In this document: positions 1 through 6,061 of the stretch, one piece after another
Numbering within the stretch: the stretch's first letter is position 1
Layout: every line of letters begins with the position of its first letter
Source of the DNA: Candidatus Coatesiibacteriota bacterium
GTDB taxonomy: Bacteria > RBG-13-66-14 > B26-G2
Assembly: GCA_003647715.1 (NCBI GenBank)
Contig: QMNJ01000013.1
Location: 1-20,068, forward strand
Length of the DNA: 20,068 nucleotides
Reading direction: 5' to 3'
The notes under the pieces: model-generated
What the model was told of the DNA's origin: nothing
Seen by the model: the letters and a program-made list of their open reading frames with translations, nothing else
Databases searched by the model: none
Translations under genes and position numbers: made by a program

Positions 1-344
1 GAAATTCTTCCAAATGGAAAGAGCCGATATGCACCAATCGTCTCCAGATATGGACTTATGTTTATCAACCTCATATCAATCCCATTATGTCTGGCAAAGG
101 AGATAGCGTCTTTTATATTTCTTCTATCGGAGTCCCTCTCAGGCATAATTAGGGCGAGGGTCTTTTCTGCACCCACCGCCCTTACACAAAGAGAGGCGAT
201 AACAGCACTATCCACCCCCCCGCTCAAGCCCAGAATTACACCATCCCGTTCCAATTTCTCCATATGCTCTCTTATAAAAGATATAAGGAGACCAACAACT
301 GATTCAGAATTTATCCGCATCTTTGATTTCAGATAGTCATCCAT
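1..344 (-). CDS. nadE: NAD+ synthetase, N-terminal part, truncated by the left window edge
   Basis: NAD synthetase makes NAD+ in the cytoplasm from deamido-NAD+, ATP and an amide donor (ammonia or glutamine). The visible 114 residues carry the N-type ATP pyrophosphatase P-loop SGGVDS at residues 41-46, preceded by the helix (about 14-32) usual in the short, ammonia-type enzyme. An adenine-binding strand (LALIMPERDSD) follows, as in NadE. The rest lies beyond position 1, so presence or absence of a glutaminase domain cannot be checked directly. The short N-terminus before the P-loop argues against an N-terminal nitrilase domain. The ATG at 344 was chosen; a GTG at 368 is in frame and also possible, since the frame is open back to the pyrG stop. 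No strong SD precedes either. It lies 54 bases downstream of pyrG on the same strand and is probably co-transcribed with it. Confidence 0.88.
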   Translation of the reverse strand, partial: MDDYLKSKMRINSESVVGLLISFIREHMEKLERDGVILGLSGGVDSAVIASLCVRAVGAEKTLALIMPERDSDRRNIKDAISFARHNGIDMRLINISPYLETIGAYRLFPFGRI

Positions 345-398
345 TCCATTAACATTTCTTCTTAACACAATTATAAAAGGGGAAATTCTAATTATATT

Positions 399-2015
399 CT
401 ATCTTTCAGGTGCCGATTGACTTCTATCTTCTGAAGCCCTGATGAATTCGCGAAAGAGGGGATGTGGCGAAAGAGGTTTGCTCTTGAACTCGGGGTGGAA
501 CTGACAGGCGACGAACCAGGGATGGTCGGCTATCTCCACAATCTCTACAAGGTCCTGCTCTGGATTTATACCAGTTGCGACCAAACCATGCTTTTTCATT
601 ATATCCCTGTATTCATTGTTGAACTCATACCTATGCCTGTGCCTCTCGGATATTCTATCCTCCCTGTATGCCTCATAGGTTTTACTTCGCTTTAACACCC
701 TGCATCTGTATGCACCAAGTCGCATGGTCGCGCCCATATGGGTTACCTTCTTCTGTTCCTCCAGCAGTGATATCACCGGATGCGGGGTCTTTGGATTGAA
801 CTCTGTTGAGTTCGCTTTCTCCAATCCACAGGCACTCCTGGCAAACTCAATGACTGCCACCTGCATACCCAGACATATTCCTAAAAAGGGTATTCTATTC
901 TCCCTTGCATAATTAGCCGCCAAAACCATACCTTCAATCCCCCTGGTCCCAAACCCACCGGGTATCAATATGCCATCAACTCCCTCCAGTGCACTAAATA
1001 CAGAACCTCTCCTCAAATCGGTTGACTCAACCCACCTGATATTCACTTTCACCCTATTGGCAATACCACCATGAGCGAGTGCTTCAATTATGGACTTGTA
1101 TGAATCATGCAGTGTGGTATATTTGCCAACAACTGCTATCTCAACCTCACCTTCTGGACTTCTCATAATCTCCAGCATCTCCCTCCACTTGCTAAGTTCA
1201 GCACTGGTGGCATCTATTCTTAGCTTCTCCAGTATAATCTCATCCAGGCATTCATCCCTGAACTTCATAGGGATGGAGTAGATATTATCGGTATCCCGCG
1301 CCTCAATGACCGCCCTCAATTCTACATTGCAGAAGAGGGCTATCTTCTCCTTCAATTCCCTAGTGAGCTTTCCACCTGTCCTGCATATAAGGATATCGGG
1401 CTGTATCCCTATCTCCCTCAATTCCCTCACCGAGTGTTGCGTCGGTTTGGTCTTCAATTCTCCAGCGGTTTCAATAAAGGGTAGAAGCGTTAAATGAATA
1501 AATATTGCATTTGAACTACCAACCTCAAGCCAGAACTGCCTTATTGCCTCCAGAAATGGCAAGCCCTCAATGTCGCCAACCGTCCCGCCTACCTCACATA
1601 TCAAGACATCTGGCATCTCCTTATCAGCCAGGAGTTTTATCCTGTCCTTTATTTCATTGGTGATGTGCGTTATCACCTGAATGGTCTGACCGAGATAATC
1701 ACCCTCCCTCTCTCGCCGTATTACCGACTCATATATCATTCCTGTGGTAACATTGTTCAACTTGCTCATCTTTGCGGATGTGAACCTCTCGTAATGACCC
1801 AGGTCAAGGTCTGTCTCTGTGCCATCATCGGTTACATAAACCTCGCCGTGTTGATATGGGTTCATTGTTCCCGGGTCCACATTGATGTAAGGGTCCATCT
1901 TCATAAGTGTTACCTTGAGACCATGCGCTTCTAATAGACACCCTATAGAGGCGCTGGCTATACCCTTCCCTAATGCAGACACAACCCCCCCTGTAACGAA
2001 TATATACTTTGTCAT
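399..2015 (-). CDS. pyrG: CTP synthase
   Basis: CTP synthase converts UTP to CTP using ATP and glutamine, the last step of de novo pyrimidine nucleotide synthesis. The 538-residue length is typical. The N-terminal synthetase domain (about 1-267) opens with the family signature MTKYIFVTGGVVSALGKG, whose P-loop is at residues 8-18. The C-terminal class I glutamine amidotransferase has the oxyanion strand GGFGTRG (353-359), nucleophile Cys381 in GICLGMQ, and His507 and Glu509 in FHPEF, so the triad is complete. The start is the ATG at 2015, because the family begins MTKY/MTKF. An in-frame ATG 36 bases upstream would lie above the predicted transcription start. The promoter at 2030-2058 leaves a leader of only about 8 bases and there is no SD. 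nadE follows downstream. Confidence 0.98.
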   Translation of the reverse strand: MTKYIFVTGGVVSALGKGIASASIGCLLEAHGLKVTLMKMDPYINVDPGTMNPYQHGEVYVTDDGTETDLDLGHYERFTSAKMSKLNNVTTGMIYESVIRREREGDYLGQTIQVITHITNEIKDRIKLLADKEMPDVLICEVGGTVGDIEGLPFLEAIRQFWLEVGSSNAIFIHLTLLPFIETAGELKTKPTQHSVRELREIGIQPDILICRTGGKLTRELKEKIALFCNVELRAVIEARDTDNIYSIPMKFRDECLDEIILEKLRIDATSAELSKWREMLEIMRSPEGEVEIAVVGKYTTLHDSYKSIIEALAHGGIANRVKVNIRWVESTDLRRGSVFSALEGVDGILIPGGFGTRGIEGMVLAANYARENRIPFLGICLGMQVAVIEFARSACGLEKANSTEFNPKTPHPVISLLEEQKKVTHMGATMRLGAYRCRVLKRSKTYEAYREDRISERHRHRYEFNNEYRDIMKKHGLVATGINPEQDLVEIVEIADHPWFVACQFHPEFKSKPLSPHPLFREFIRASEDRSQSAPER

Positions 2016-2029
2016 AGTAACTCGTAAAA

Positions 2030-2058
2030 AGAATAATTGATAAATATACACATGTCAA
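2030..2058 (-). promoter_or_regulatory. Sigma70-type promoter of pyrG
   Basis: Read on the minus strand: a perfect -35 TTGACA (2053-2058), a 17-base spacer and a -10 TATTCT (2030-2035). Transcription would start near 2023, only about 8 bases before the pyrG ATG at 2015. The assignment rests on sequence only. Confidence 0.7.
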
Positions 2059-2088
2059 GAACTCAGGTTGACTACCTCCAATAAACTA

Positions 2089-2117
2089 TTACAAAAAGAT
2101 TGCTAAACTATTATAAT
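2089..2117 (+). promoter_or_regulatory. Probable promoter of the membrane protein / FMN-Fe-S / AmrS cluster
   Basis: A perfect -10 TATAAT (2112-2117) lies 17 bases after a weak -35 TTACAA (2089-2094). The expected start is near 2124, about 24 bases before the ATG at 2148, which leaves room for the SD AGAGGTGAT. It is divergent from the pyrG promoter. Confidence 0.5.
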
Positions 2118-2147
2118 TACCAATAAATACAAAAAGAGGTGATAGTT

Positions 2148-2660
2148 ATGAAGAGATTTGGTGCGGGCTTCGTGGGTGGTCTTGTGGCGGGAATAATCTT
2201 CGCCGTAGTAATGATAGTTTATGGTCTCATAACCAAGAACATAATCGCTCCAACAACAATTAATGAGGTTGACTGGCTTTTCAAAGATATTGAGATATCT
2301 CAATATCTGATGCTCTTTGGACTGAATATCATAGTTGGTATATTCTGGGGAATTGTCTTTTCCATAGCGAGGAAGGGTTTCCCTGCCAACTGGCTTGGAG
2401 CAGGGCTTATATTCGGCTTCTACATCTGGCTTGTCGGTAGATTACCGCTTCTCGGCTTACTATTAATTATCACTAAAATACCCGTTAAAATTCTATCACT
2501 CTGGGGCATAGGTGCATTCTTAACCTGCATCATCGGTTCACTCTTTCTCTCTATCACATATACAACCATAATAAGAGAGCCGAAGAAGTTAGAACCAGAG
2601 AAGGTTGAACCTGCAGAGAAGGAAGAAACAGAAGCGGATAAGGAAGAAAAGAAAGAATAG
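2148..2660 (+). CDS. Small membrane protein with four predicted helices and a charged tail, function unknown
   Basis: I do not recognise a family. The product is about 170 residues with four hydrophobic stretches: roughly residues 5-26 (GFVGGLVAGIIF), 54-77, 83-112 and 116-142. A strongly charged tail rich in Glu and Lys with repeated EP/EK motifs fills the last 30 or so residues and is probably cytoplasmic. The first helix is Gly-rich (GAGFVGGLVAG), which suggests close helix packing. The start is the ATG at 2148, which has a good SD (AGAGGTGAT) at suitable spacing; the in-frame GTG at 2139 is part of that SD. It is first in a plus-strand cluster with the FMN/Fe-S protein 17 bases downstream, so a role in the same membrane process is likely but unproven. 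Confidence 0.8.
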   Translation: MKRFGAGFVGGLVAGIIFAVVMIVYGLITKNIIAPTTINEVDWLFKDIEISQYLMLFGLNIIVGIFWGIVFSIARKGFPANWLGAGLIFGFYIWLVGRLPLLGLLLIITKIPVKILSLWGIGAFLTCIIGSLFLSITYTTIIREPKKLEPEKVEPAEKEETEADKEEKKE

Positions 2661-2677
2661 ATATTGCCATTTAATAA

Positions 2678-3985
2678 ATGAGGTGGTCATACTTAAAGGG
2701 TCTATTCTTACCCATACTGGTCTTAATCGCTCTATTAACCAGCACGGAGGAAGGTGGTAAAACTCCACCAGAATGGCTTGTTAAAGCGGTTCTACCTAAT
2801 CCTTCTACAGTAAGACAGGATGACAGAGGAATCTATATCGGCTACAATGAAGAAGGCGAAATTGTCGGCTACGCAGGCAGTGGTGAGATGCTGGGTATAT
2901 TACCCCATGGCTATGGTGGGACCATAAATATAATGGTTGGCATAAGACCTGATGGTATGTTGTCGGGCTTTGCAATCTTGAACCACTCTGAAACCCCCGA
3001 ATACATATTAAAAGCAATAAAGAGCACCCCTGCAGAAAAATTGATTGGTAAGAGGTTTGATGACCCGTTCGTAGTGGGAGAAGATGTAGATGCGGTAGGC
3101 AGGGCATCAATAACCTGGAATGCGATAGTATCCGGCGTCGGCGATATCGCAAAAAAACTTGCAGAGATGGTGGGTATTGGAAAGACAGTTGAAAAGACGA
3201 AAGCGTCAGAGATACAATTGAAAAGCACCCTCCTCATCCTCCTCGCCACGCTTACTGGTGTGATAATATCTATACTATATCCGGAAAATCAAAAACTTCG
3301 TTATCTATCACTCACAGTTTCATTCATACTACTTGTATTTATCACAGGTATATTCCTCTCATCACAGGCGGTGATGCCACTTCTCACACTCCTTAAACCT
3401 ACAACAGCAAAGATTGCACTATACACTCTCTTGGGCGTTGTATTAATATCCACAATTATTAAAGGCAGAATATACTGTGGTCATATCTGCCCGCTATCCT
3501 ATGTATTTGACGGGCTTCTCCACATTACGAGGTATCTGCGGATACCACAGGTAAAGCCACCCGAAATGCTTGACAGGGCACTGGGGACTGTAAAATACAT
3601 TCTGCTCGGGGTAGTTCTGTTCATCTGCATCCGGCAGGGAAGTATTACTCCTGCGGGCTATGAGCCATTTGCACTTCTCACCTTTATGACCGCTAACCGA
3701 TTGGTTATTATGATAACTGCAGTCATTCTGGTCTCAACCTTATTTATTCCATACTTCTTCTGTAGATATCTATGCGGGGTGGGCGCAATTCTCAGCTCCT
3801 TCTCAGTGTTCACAATAAAGCAACCGAAGATAGAAGAGAGCTGTAATCGGTGCAATATATGTATAGATACCTGCCCGCTCTCCACCATTAAACCTACTGA
3901 TGGAGAGATTGTGATAAACACTTCAAATTGTATAAGGTGCGGTGAATGTATCAGGGCTTGTAAAAAGAATGCTATAAAATTATAA
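2678..3985 (+). CDS. Membrane FMN-binding / polyferredoxin protein of NosR/NapH type
   Basis: A 435-residue electron-transfer membrane protein. A first hydrophobic segment (7-21) is followed by an FMN-binding domain of the NqrC/RnfG/NosR type (about 30-165). Near its end, DAVGRASITW resembles the flavinylation site, with Thr146 at the position where ApbE attaches FMN in relatives, although the usual SGAT reads ASIT here. Helices lie at about 182-201, 208-228, 243-262, 304-318 and 342-361. NapH/NosR-type half motifs are CGHICPL (Cys267, Cys271) and CRYLCGVGA (Cys362, Cys366). Two 4Fe-4S ferredoxin motifs close the chain: Cys389/392/395/399 and Cys418/421/424/428. It probably moves electrons between a membrane or cytosolic donor and an outer-face flavin; donor and acceptor are unknown. 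The ATG at 2678 directly follows a stop and has no SD; a GAGGTGG lies just inside the gene. Confidence 0.85.
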   Translation: MRWSYLKGLFLPILVLIALLTSTEEGGKTPPEWLVKAVLPNPSTVRQDDRGIYIGYNEEGEIVGYAGSGEMLGILPHGYGGTINIMVGIRPDGMLSGFAILNHSETPEYILKAIKSTPAEKLIGKRFDDPFVVGEDVDAVGRASITWNAIVSGVGDIAKKLAEMVGIGKTVEKTKASEIQLKSTLLILLATLTGVIISILYPENQKLRYLSLTVSFILLVFITGIFLSSQAVMPLLTLLKPTTAKIALYTLLGVVLISTIIKGRIYCGHICPLSYVFDGLLHITRYLRIPQVKPPEMLDRALGTVKYILLGVVLFICIRQGSITPAGYEPFALLTFMTANRLVIMITAVILVSTLFIPYFFCRYLCGVGAILSSFSVFTIKQPKIEESCNRCNICIDTCPLSTIKPTDGEIVINTSNCIRCGECIRACKKNAIKL

Positions 3986-3993
3986 TAATTTAT

Positions 3994-4263
3994 GTGAACC
4001 TGGCAATTAGATATACCTTACCAATTACCACAACTTTTATCTGCATCCTTCTCATAATGTTTTTCATATATACTACTTCACAGACAGAGGTATCAGATAA
4101 AAGCGCCACCAACGACATAGAGAATAGAAGAAGTGAATTTTATAAAGGTCTTAATAAATCAGGTATAAAACCCAAAACCGCACTATACTGGGAGGAATAC
4201 GGTGGAGAAGAAGTCCCGGAAGGTAAAGTGCTTATTATGTCCGAAGGAATGCGTTCTGAGTGA
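3994..4263 (+). CDS. Membrane-anchored N-terminal segment of AmrS in a separate reading frame (probable frameshift)
   Basis: This 89-codon frame starts at GTG 3994, 8 bases after the preceding stop, with no SD. It encodes a signal anchor (about residues 7-27), a polar linker, then KTALYWEEYGGEEVPEGKV. That last stretch resembles the A-L/M-Y/F-Y-E-K-L-x-D-G-K-V motif that in radical SAM enzymes of this family sits directly before the CxLCPxxC motif. Here CLLCPKEC occurs in the next frame at 4229-4252. The simplest reading is a single gene with an anchored N-terminus interrupted by a net +1 shift somewhere in 4169-4260. Alternatives are a sequencing indel, a true mutation, programmed frameshifting, or a separate small membrane protein overlapping the next gene. 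If the frame is truly separate, its last 20 codons overlap the next gene. Confidence 0.6.
   Translation: MNLAIRYTLPITTTFICILLIMFFIYTTSQTEVSDKSATNDIENRRSEFYKGLNKSGIKPKTALYWEEYGGEEVPEGKVLIMSEGMRSE
4190..4204 (+). promoter_or_regulatory. Internal Shine-Dalgarno and GTG start of the catalytic AmrS frame
   Basis: GGGAGG (4190-4195) precedes a GTG (4202-4204) by six bases. This is among the better ribosome binding sites in the cluster, and it falls inside the upstream frame where the same bases encode Trp-Glu-Glu. It could let the radical SAM part be made alone despite the frame break. Confidence 0.55.
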
Positions 4264-5188
4264 ATACGAGCGTGGGGATTGCAGAAGCAGGGTCAATATT
4301 GATGGCGAACTGATGACCTTAAACTACGGCTATACTGTATCCACCAATATTGACCCGATGGAGAAGAAGCCCCTATTCCATTTTCTGCCCGGAACCAGAA
4401 TATTCTCCATTGCAACAGCCGGCTGTAATCTCCACTGTAAGTTCTGCCAAAACTGGCAGATAAGTCAGTTCACTCCAGAAGAGGTTAAATACTATGAGAT
4501 GCCACCTAAGAAGGTGGTGAAACAGGCGATAACATTCAATTGTCCCTCAATAGCATATACCTACTCTGAGCCCGTGACCTTCTATGAATATACCCTTGAT
4601 ACATCAAGGATAGCGAAGGAGAAAGGTCTTAAAAATGTCCTGGTAACCGCTGCATATATAAACGAAGAACCACTCAGGGAATTGTGCAATGTAACAGATG
4701 CTACTAACACCGACCTAAAGGCAATGTCCAATGATTACTATAAAGAGATATGCGATGGAACGCTTGAGCCAGTTCTGAGATCACTTGAGATAATGAAGAA
4801 TGAAGGGCTGTGGGTAGAGGTGACTAATCTCATTCTACCCACCTTGAACGACAACGACGAAGATATCAAGCGACTATGCAGATGGGTTGTTACAAACCTT
4901 GGAGCGGATGTGCCAATACACTTCTCAAGGTTCTATCCCACATATAAGTTGAAGAACCTGCCACCAACACCCGTTTCAACGCTTAGCAGGGCGAGGGATA
5001 TAGCACTATCAGAGGGGGTAATGTTCCCATATATAGGGAATATCCCAGGACATCCAGGCGAGAACACCTATTGCCCTTCATGCGGGGCACTATTGATAGA
5101 GCGACAGATATACTTCATAAGGCAGGACAATATAATAGGTGGAAAATGTCCGAACTGCGGTCTTGAGATACCAGGTATCTGGGAGTAA
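4202..5188 (+). CDS. amrS: AmmeMemoRadiSam-system radical SAM enzyme (catalytic part)
   Basis: A radical SAM protein of the family that accompanies AMMECR1 and MEMO1 homologues in many archaea and bacteria; its substrate is not firmly established. Numbered from GTG 4202, an N-terminal cysteine cluster (Cys10, Cys13, Cys17, Cys27; KCLLCPKEC) leads into the family block DPMEKKPLFHFLPGTR (51-66). The radical SAM motif CNLHCKFC follows (Cys75, 79, 82), then NWQISQ. A C-terminal zinc-ribbon-like pair (CPSCG and CPNCG) closes the 328-residue chain. The start is uncertain: GTG 4202 has a strong SD, but homology seems to continue upstream in another frame. No AMMECR1 or MEMO1 gene is visible here. 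It is last in the cluster behind the FMN/Fe-S protein. Its stop abuts the stop of the opposing gene. Confidence 0.85.
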   Translation: MEKKSRKVKCLLCPKECVLSEYERGDCRSRVNIDGELMTLNYGYTVSTNIDPMEKKPLFHFLPGTRIFSIATAGCNLHCKFCQNWQISQFTPEEVKYYEMPPKKVVKQAITFNCPSIAYTYSEPVTFYEYTLDTSRIAKEKGLKNVLVTAAYINEEPLRELCNVTDATNTDLKAMSNDYYKEICDGTLEPVLRSLEIMKNEGLWVEVTNLILPTLNDNDEDIKRLCRWVVTNLGADVPIHFSRFYPTYKLKNLPPTPVSTLSRARDIALSEGVMFPYIGNIPGHPGENTYCPSCGALLIERQIYFIRQDNIIGGKCPNCGLEIPGIWE

Positions 5189-5689
5189 TTAATCCTCTAT
5201 CTTGAAATATATCTCGCCGATATTCTTCTTAAAGAACTCCTCTGGAGGAATAATACCCTCAACAATTTTTTTTCTAAACAGCGGCGCAGTTAAAAGAAGC
5301 GTTACCCAGGTAAAAACAATCCAGAGAAAGAATGGTATATAAGACAGAATAAACACACTCAATTTGTAACTCCAGTCAGAGGAAATCCAAGTTTTAACCA
5401 CATACGATACATCAAAGAAAAGAACAAACAAGGTGGTATGAATGGTGAGCAATCTTCCCCACTCCAACTCAGACAGTATTCCAATGAGACCGATAATAAG
5501 TAATGGATAGATTACCCAGAGTTCTACAAAAGAGAACCAACCGACTATCCTCGCAGGATATAAATATGATACAACATCTACATCCAATGTATTGAGAAGT
5601 TGGGGATAGTATGAAAGTATGTAAAGGTAGGAGAATGAATATAAAAACAGAAGAATTCCAATAATTGATAGCACTTTCGCTGTTCTCAT
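5189..5689 (-). CDS. Membrane protein with four predicted helices, function unknown
   Basis: A 166-residue integral membrane protein that I cannot place in a family. Hydrophobic segments lie at about residues 6-28, 46-74, 80-100 and 108-136, rich in Leu, Ile, Phe, Trp and Tyr. A polar C-terminal tail (about 138-166) contains an RKK cluster right after the last helix, which puts the tail inside the cell by the positive-inside rule. The ATG at 5689 follows a strong SD (GGAGGTG) and is well supported. It lies just downstream of tRNA-Val on the same strand, 33 bases from the tRNA 3' end, and may be read from the same promoter, since no terminator hairpin is visible between them. Its stop codon directly touches the amrS stop (5186-5188 against 5189-5191). 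Confidence 0.75.
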   Translation of the reverse strand: MRTAKVLSIIGILLFLYSFSYLYILSYYPQLLNTLDVDVVSYLYPARIVGWFSFVELWVIYPLLIIGLIGILSELEWGRLLTIHTTLFVLFFDVSYVVKTWISSDWSYKLSVFILSYIPFFLWIVFTWVTLLLTAPLFRKKIVEGIIPPEEFFKKNIGEIYFKIED

Positions 5690-5722
5690 TCAGACACCTC
5701 CAATTATTAACAATCAACACAA

Positions 5723-5795
5723 TGGGCGAAGCAGGGCTTGAACCTGCGACTTCTGCTCTGTGAAAGCAGCGCTCTTCCAACTGAGCTATTCGCCC
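5723..5795 (-). tRNA. tRNA-Val (anticodon CAC)
   Basis: A complete 73-base cloverleaf on the minus strand. The acceptor stem is GGGCGAA/TTCGCCC with discriminator A. The D arm is GCTC-AGTTGGAA-GAGC. The anticodon stem is CTGCT/AGCAG around loop TTCACAG, giving anticodon CAC, which reads GUG (Val). The variable loop is five bases and the T arm GCAGG-TTCAAGC-CCTGC. The 3' CCA is not encoded. Confidence 0.96.
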
Positions 5796-5803
5796 TTATA
5801 TGA

Positions 5804-5832
5804 ATTATATTCAACAATACAAGAATAGTCAA
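5804..5832 (-). promoter_or_regulatory. Promoter of tRNA-Val
   Basis: Minus strand: -35 TTGACT (5827-5832), a 17-base spacer and a perfect -10 TATAAT (5804-5809). The predicted start is only a few bases before the tRNA 5' end at 5795. A second TTGACT copy sits at 5834-5839. Confidence 0.7.
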
Positions 5833-5869
5833 CAGTCAATACAAACAATCCCATATTTCTATCTATAAT

Positions 5870-5939
5870 TTCAATTTTAAGTTGAATTGCGGGTCCAGGT
5901 GCTCAAATATTCTTAGAGAATCACCTATTACATTGTAAT
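5870..5939. other. Cluster of three short inverted repeats in the gap between tRNA-Val and the protease gene
   Basis: The 266-base gap 5796-6061 holds no gene that I can support. It contains TTCAA/TTGAA (5870-5886). Next is a nested stem, with outer AGGTG (5897-5901)/CACCT (5922-5926) and inner ATTCT (5909-5913)/AGAAT (5917-5921) around a TAG loop, leaving a seven-base bulge. Directly after it is the palindrome ATTACA-T-TGTAAT (5927-5939). The stems are short and may be chance in A+T-rich DNA, or may be an operator or an RNA element. Confidence 0.3.
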
Positions 5940-6061
5940 AATTTATGTCAACAATAATTGGGTTCCTGTGATTATTCATCTTTTCAATTTCTTCTTTTTC
6001 TGTTTATTATTTCTCAAAAGTTTGTTATATTTAATAAGATATTTACTAGGAGGTGAATATT

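Noticed and set aside
58..336. Plus-strand 92-codon frame at the left edge
   Set aside because: The opposite strand encodes the SGGVDS P-loop of NAD synthetase, so this frame is a shadow.
5469..5780. Minus-strand 103-codon frame
   Set aside because: It runs through tRNA-Val and into the membrane protein gene in another frame; it has no SD and no family features.
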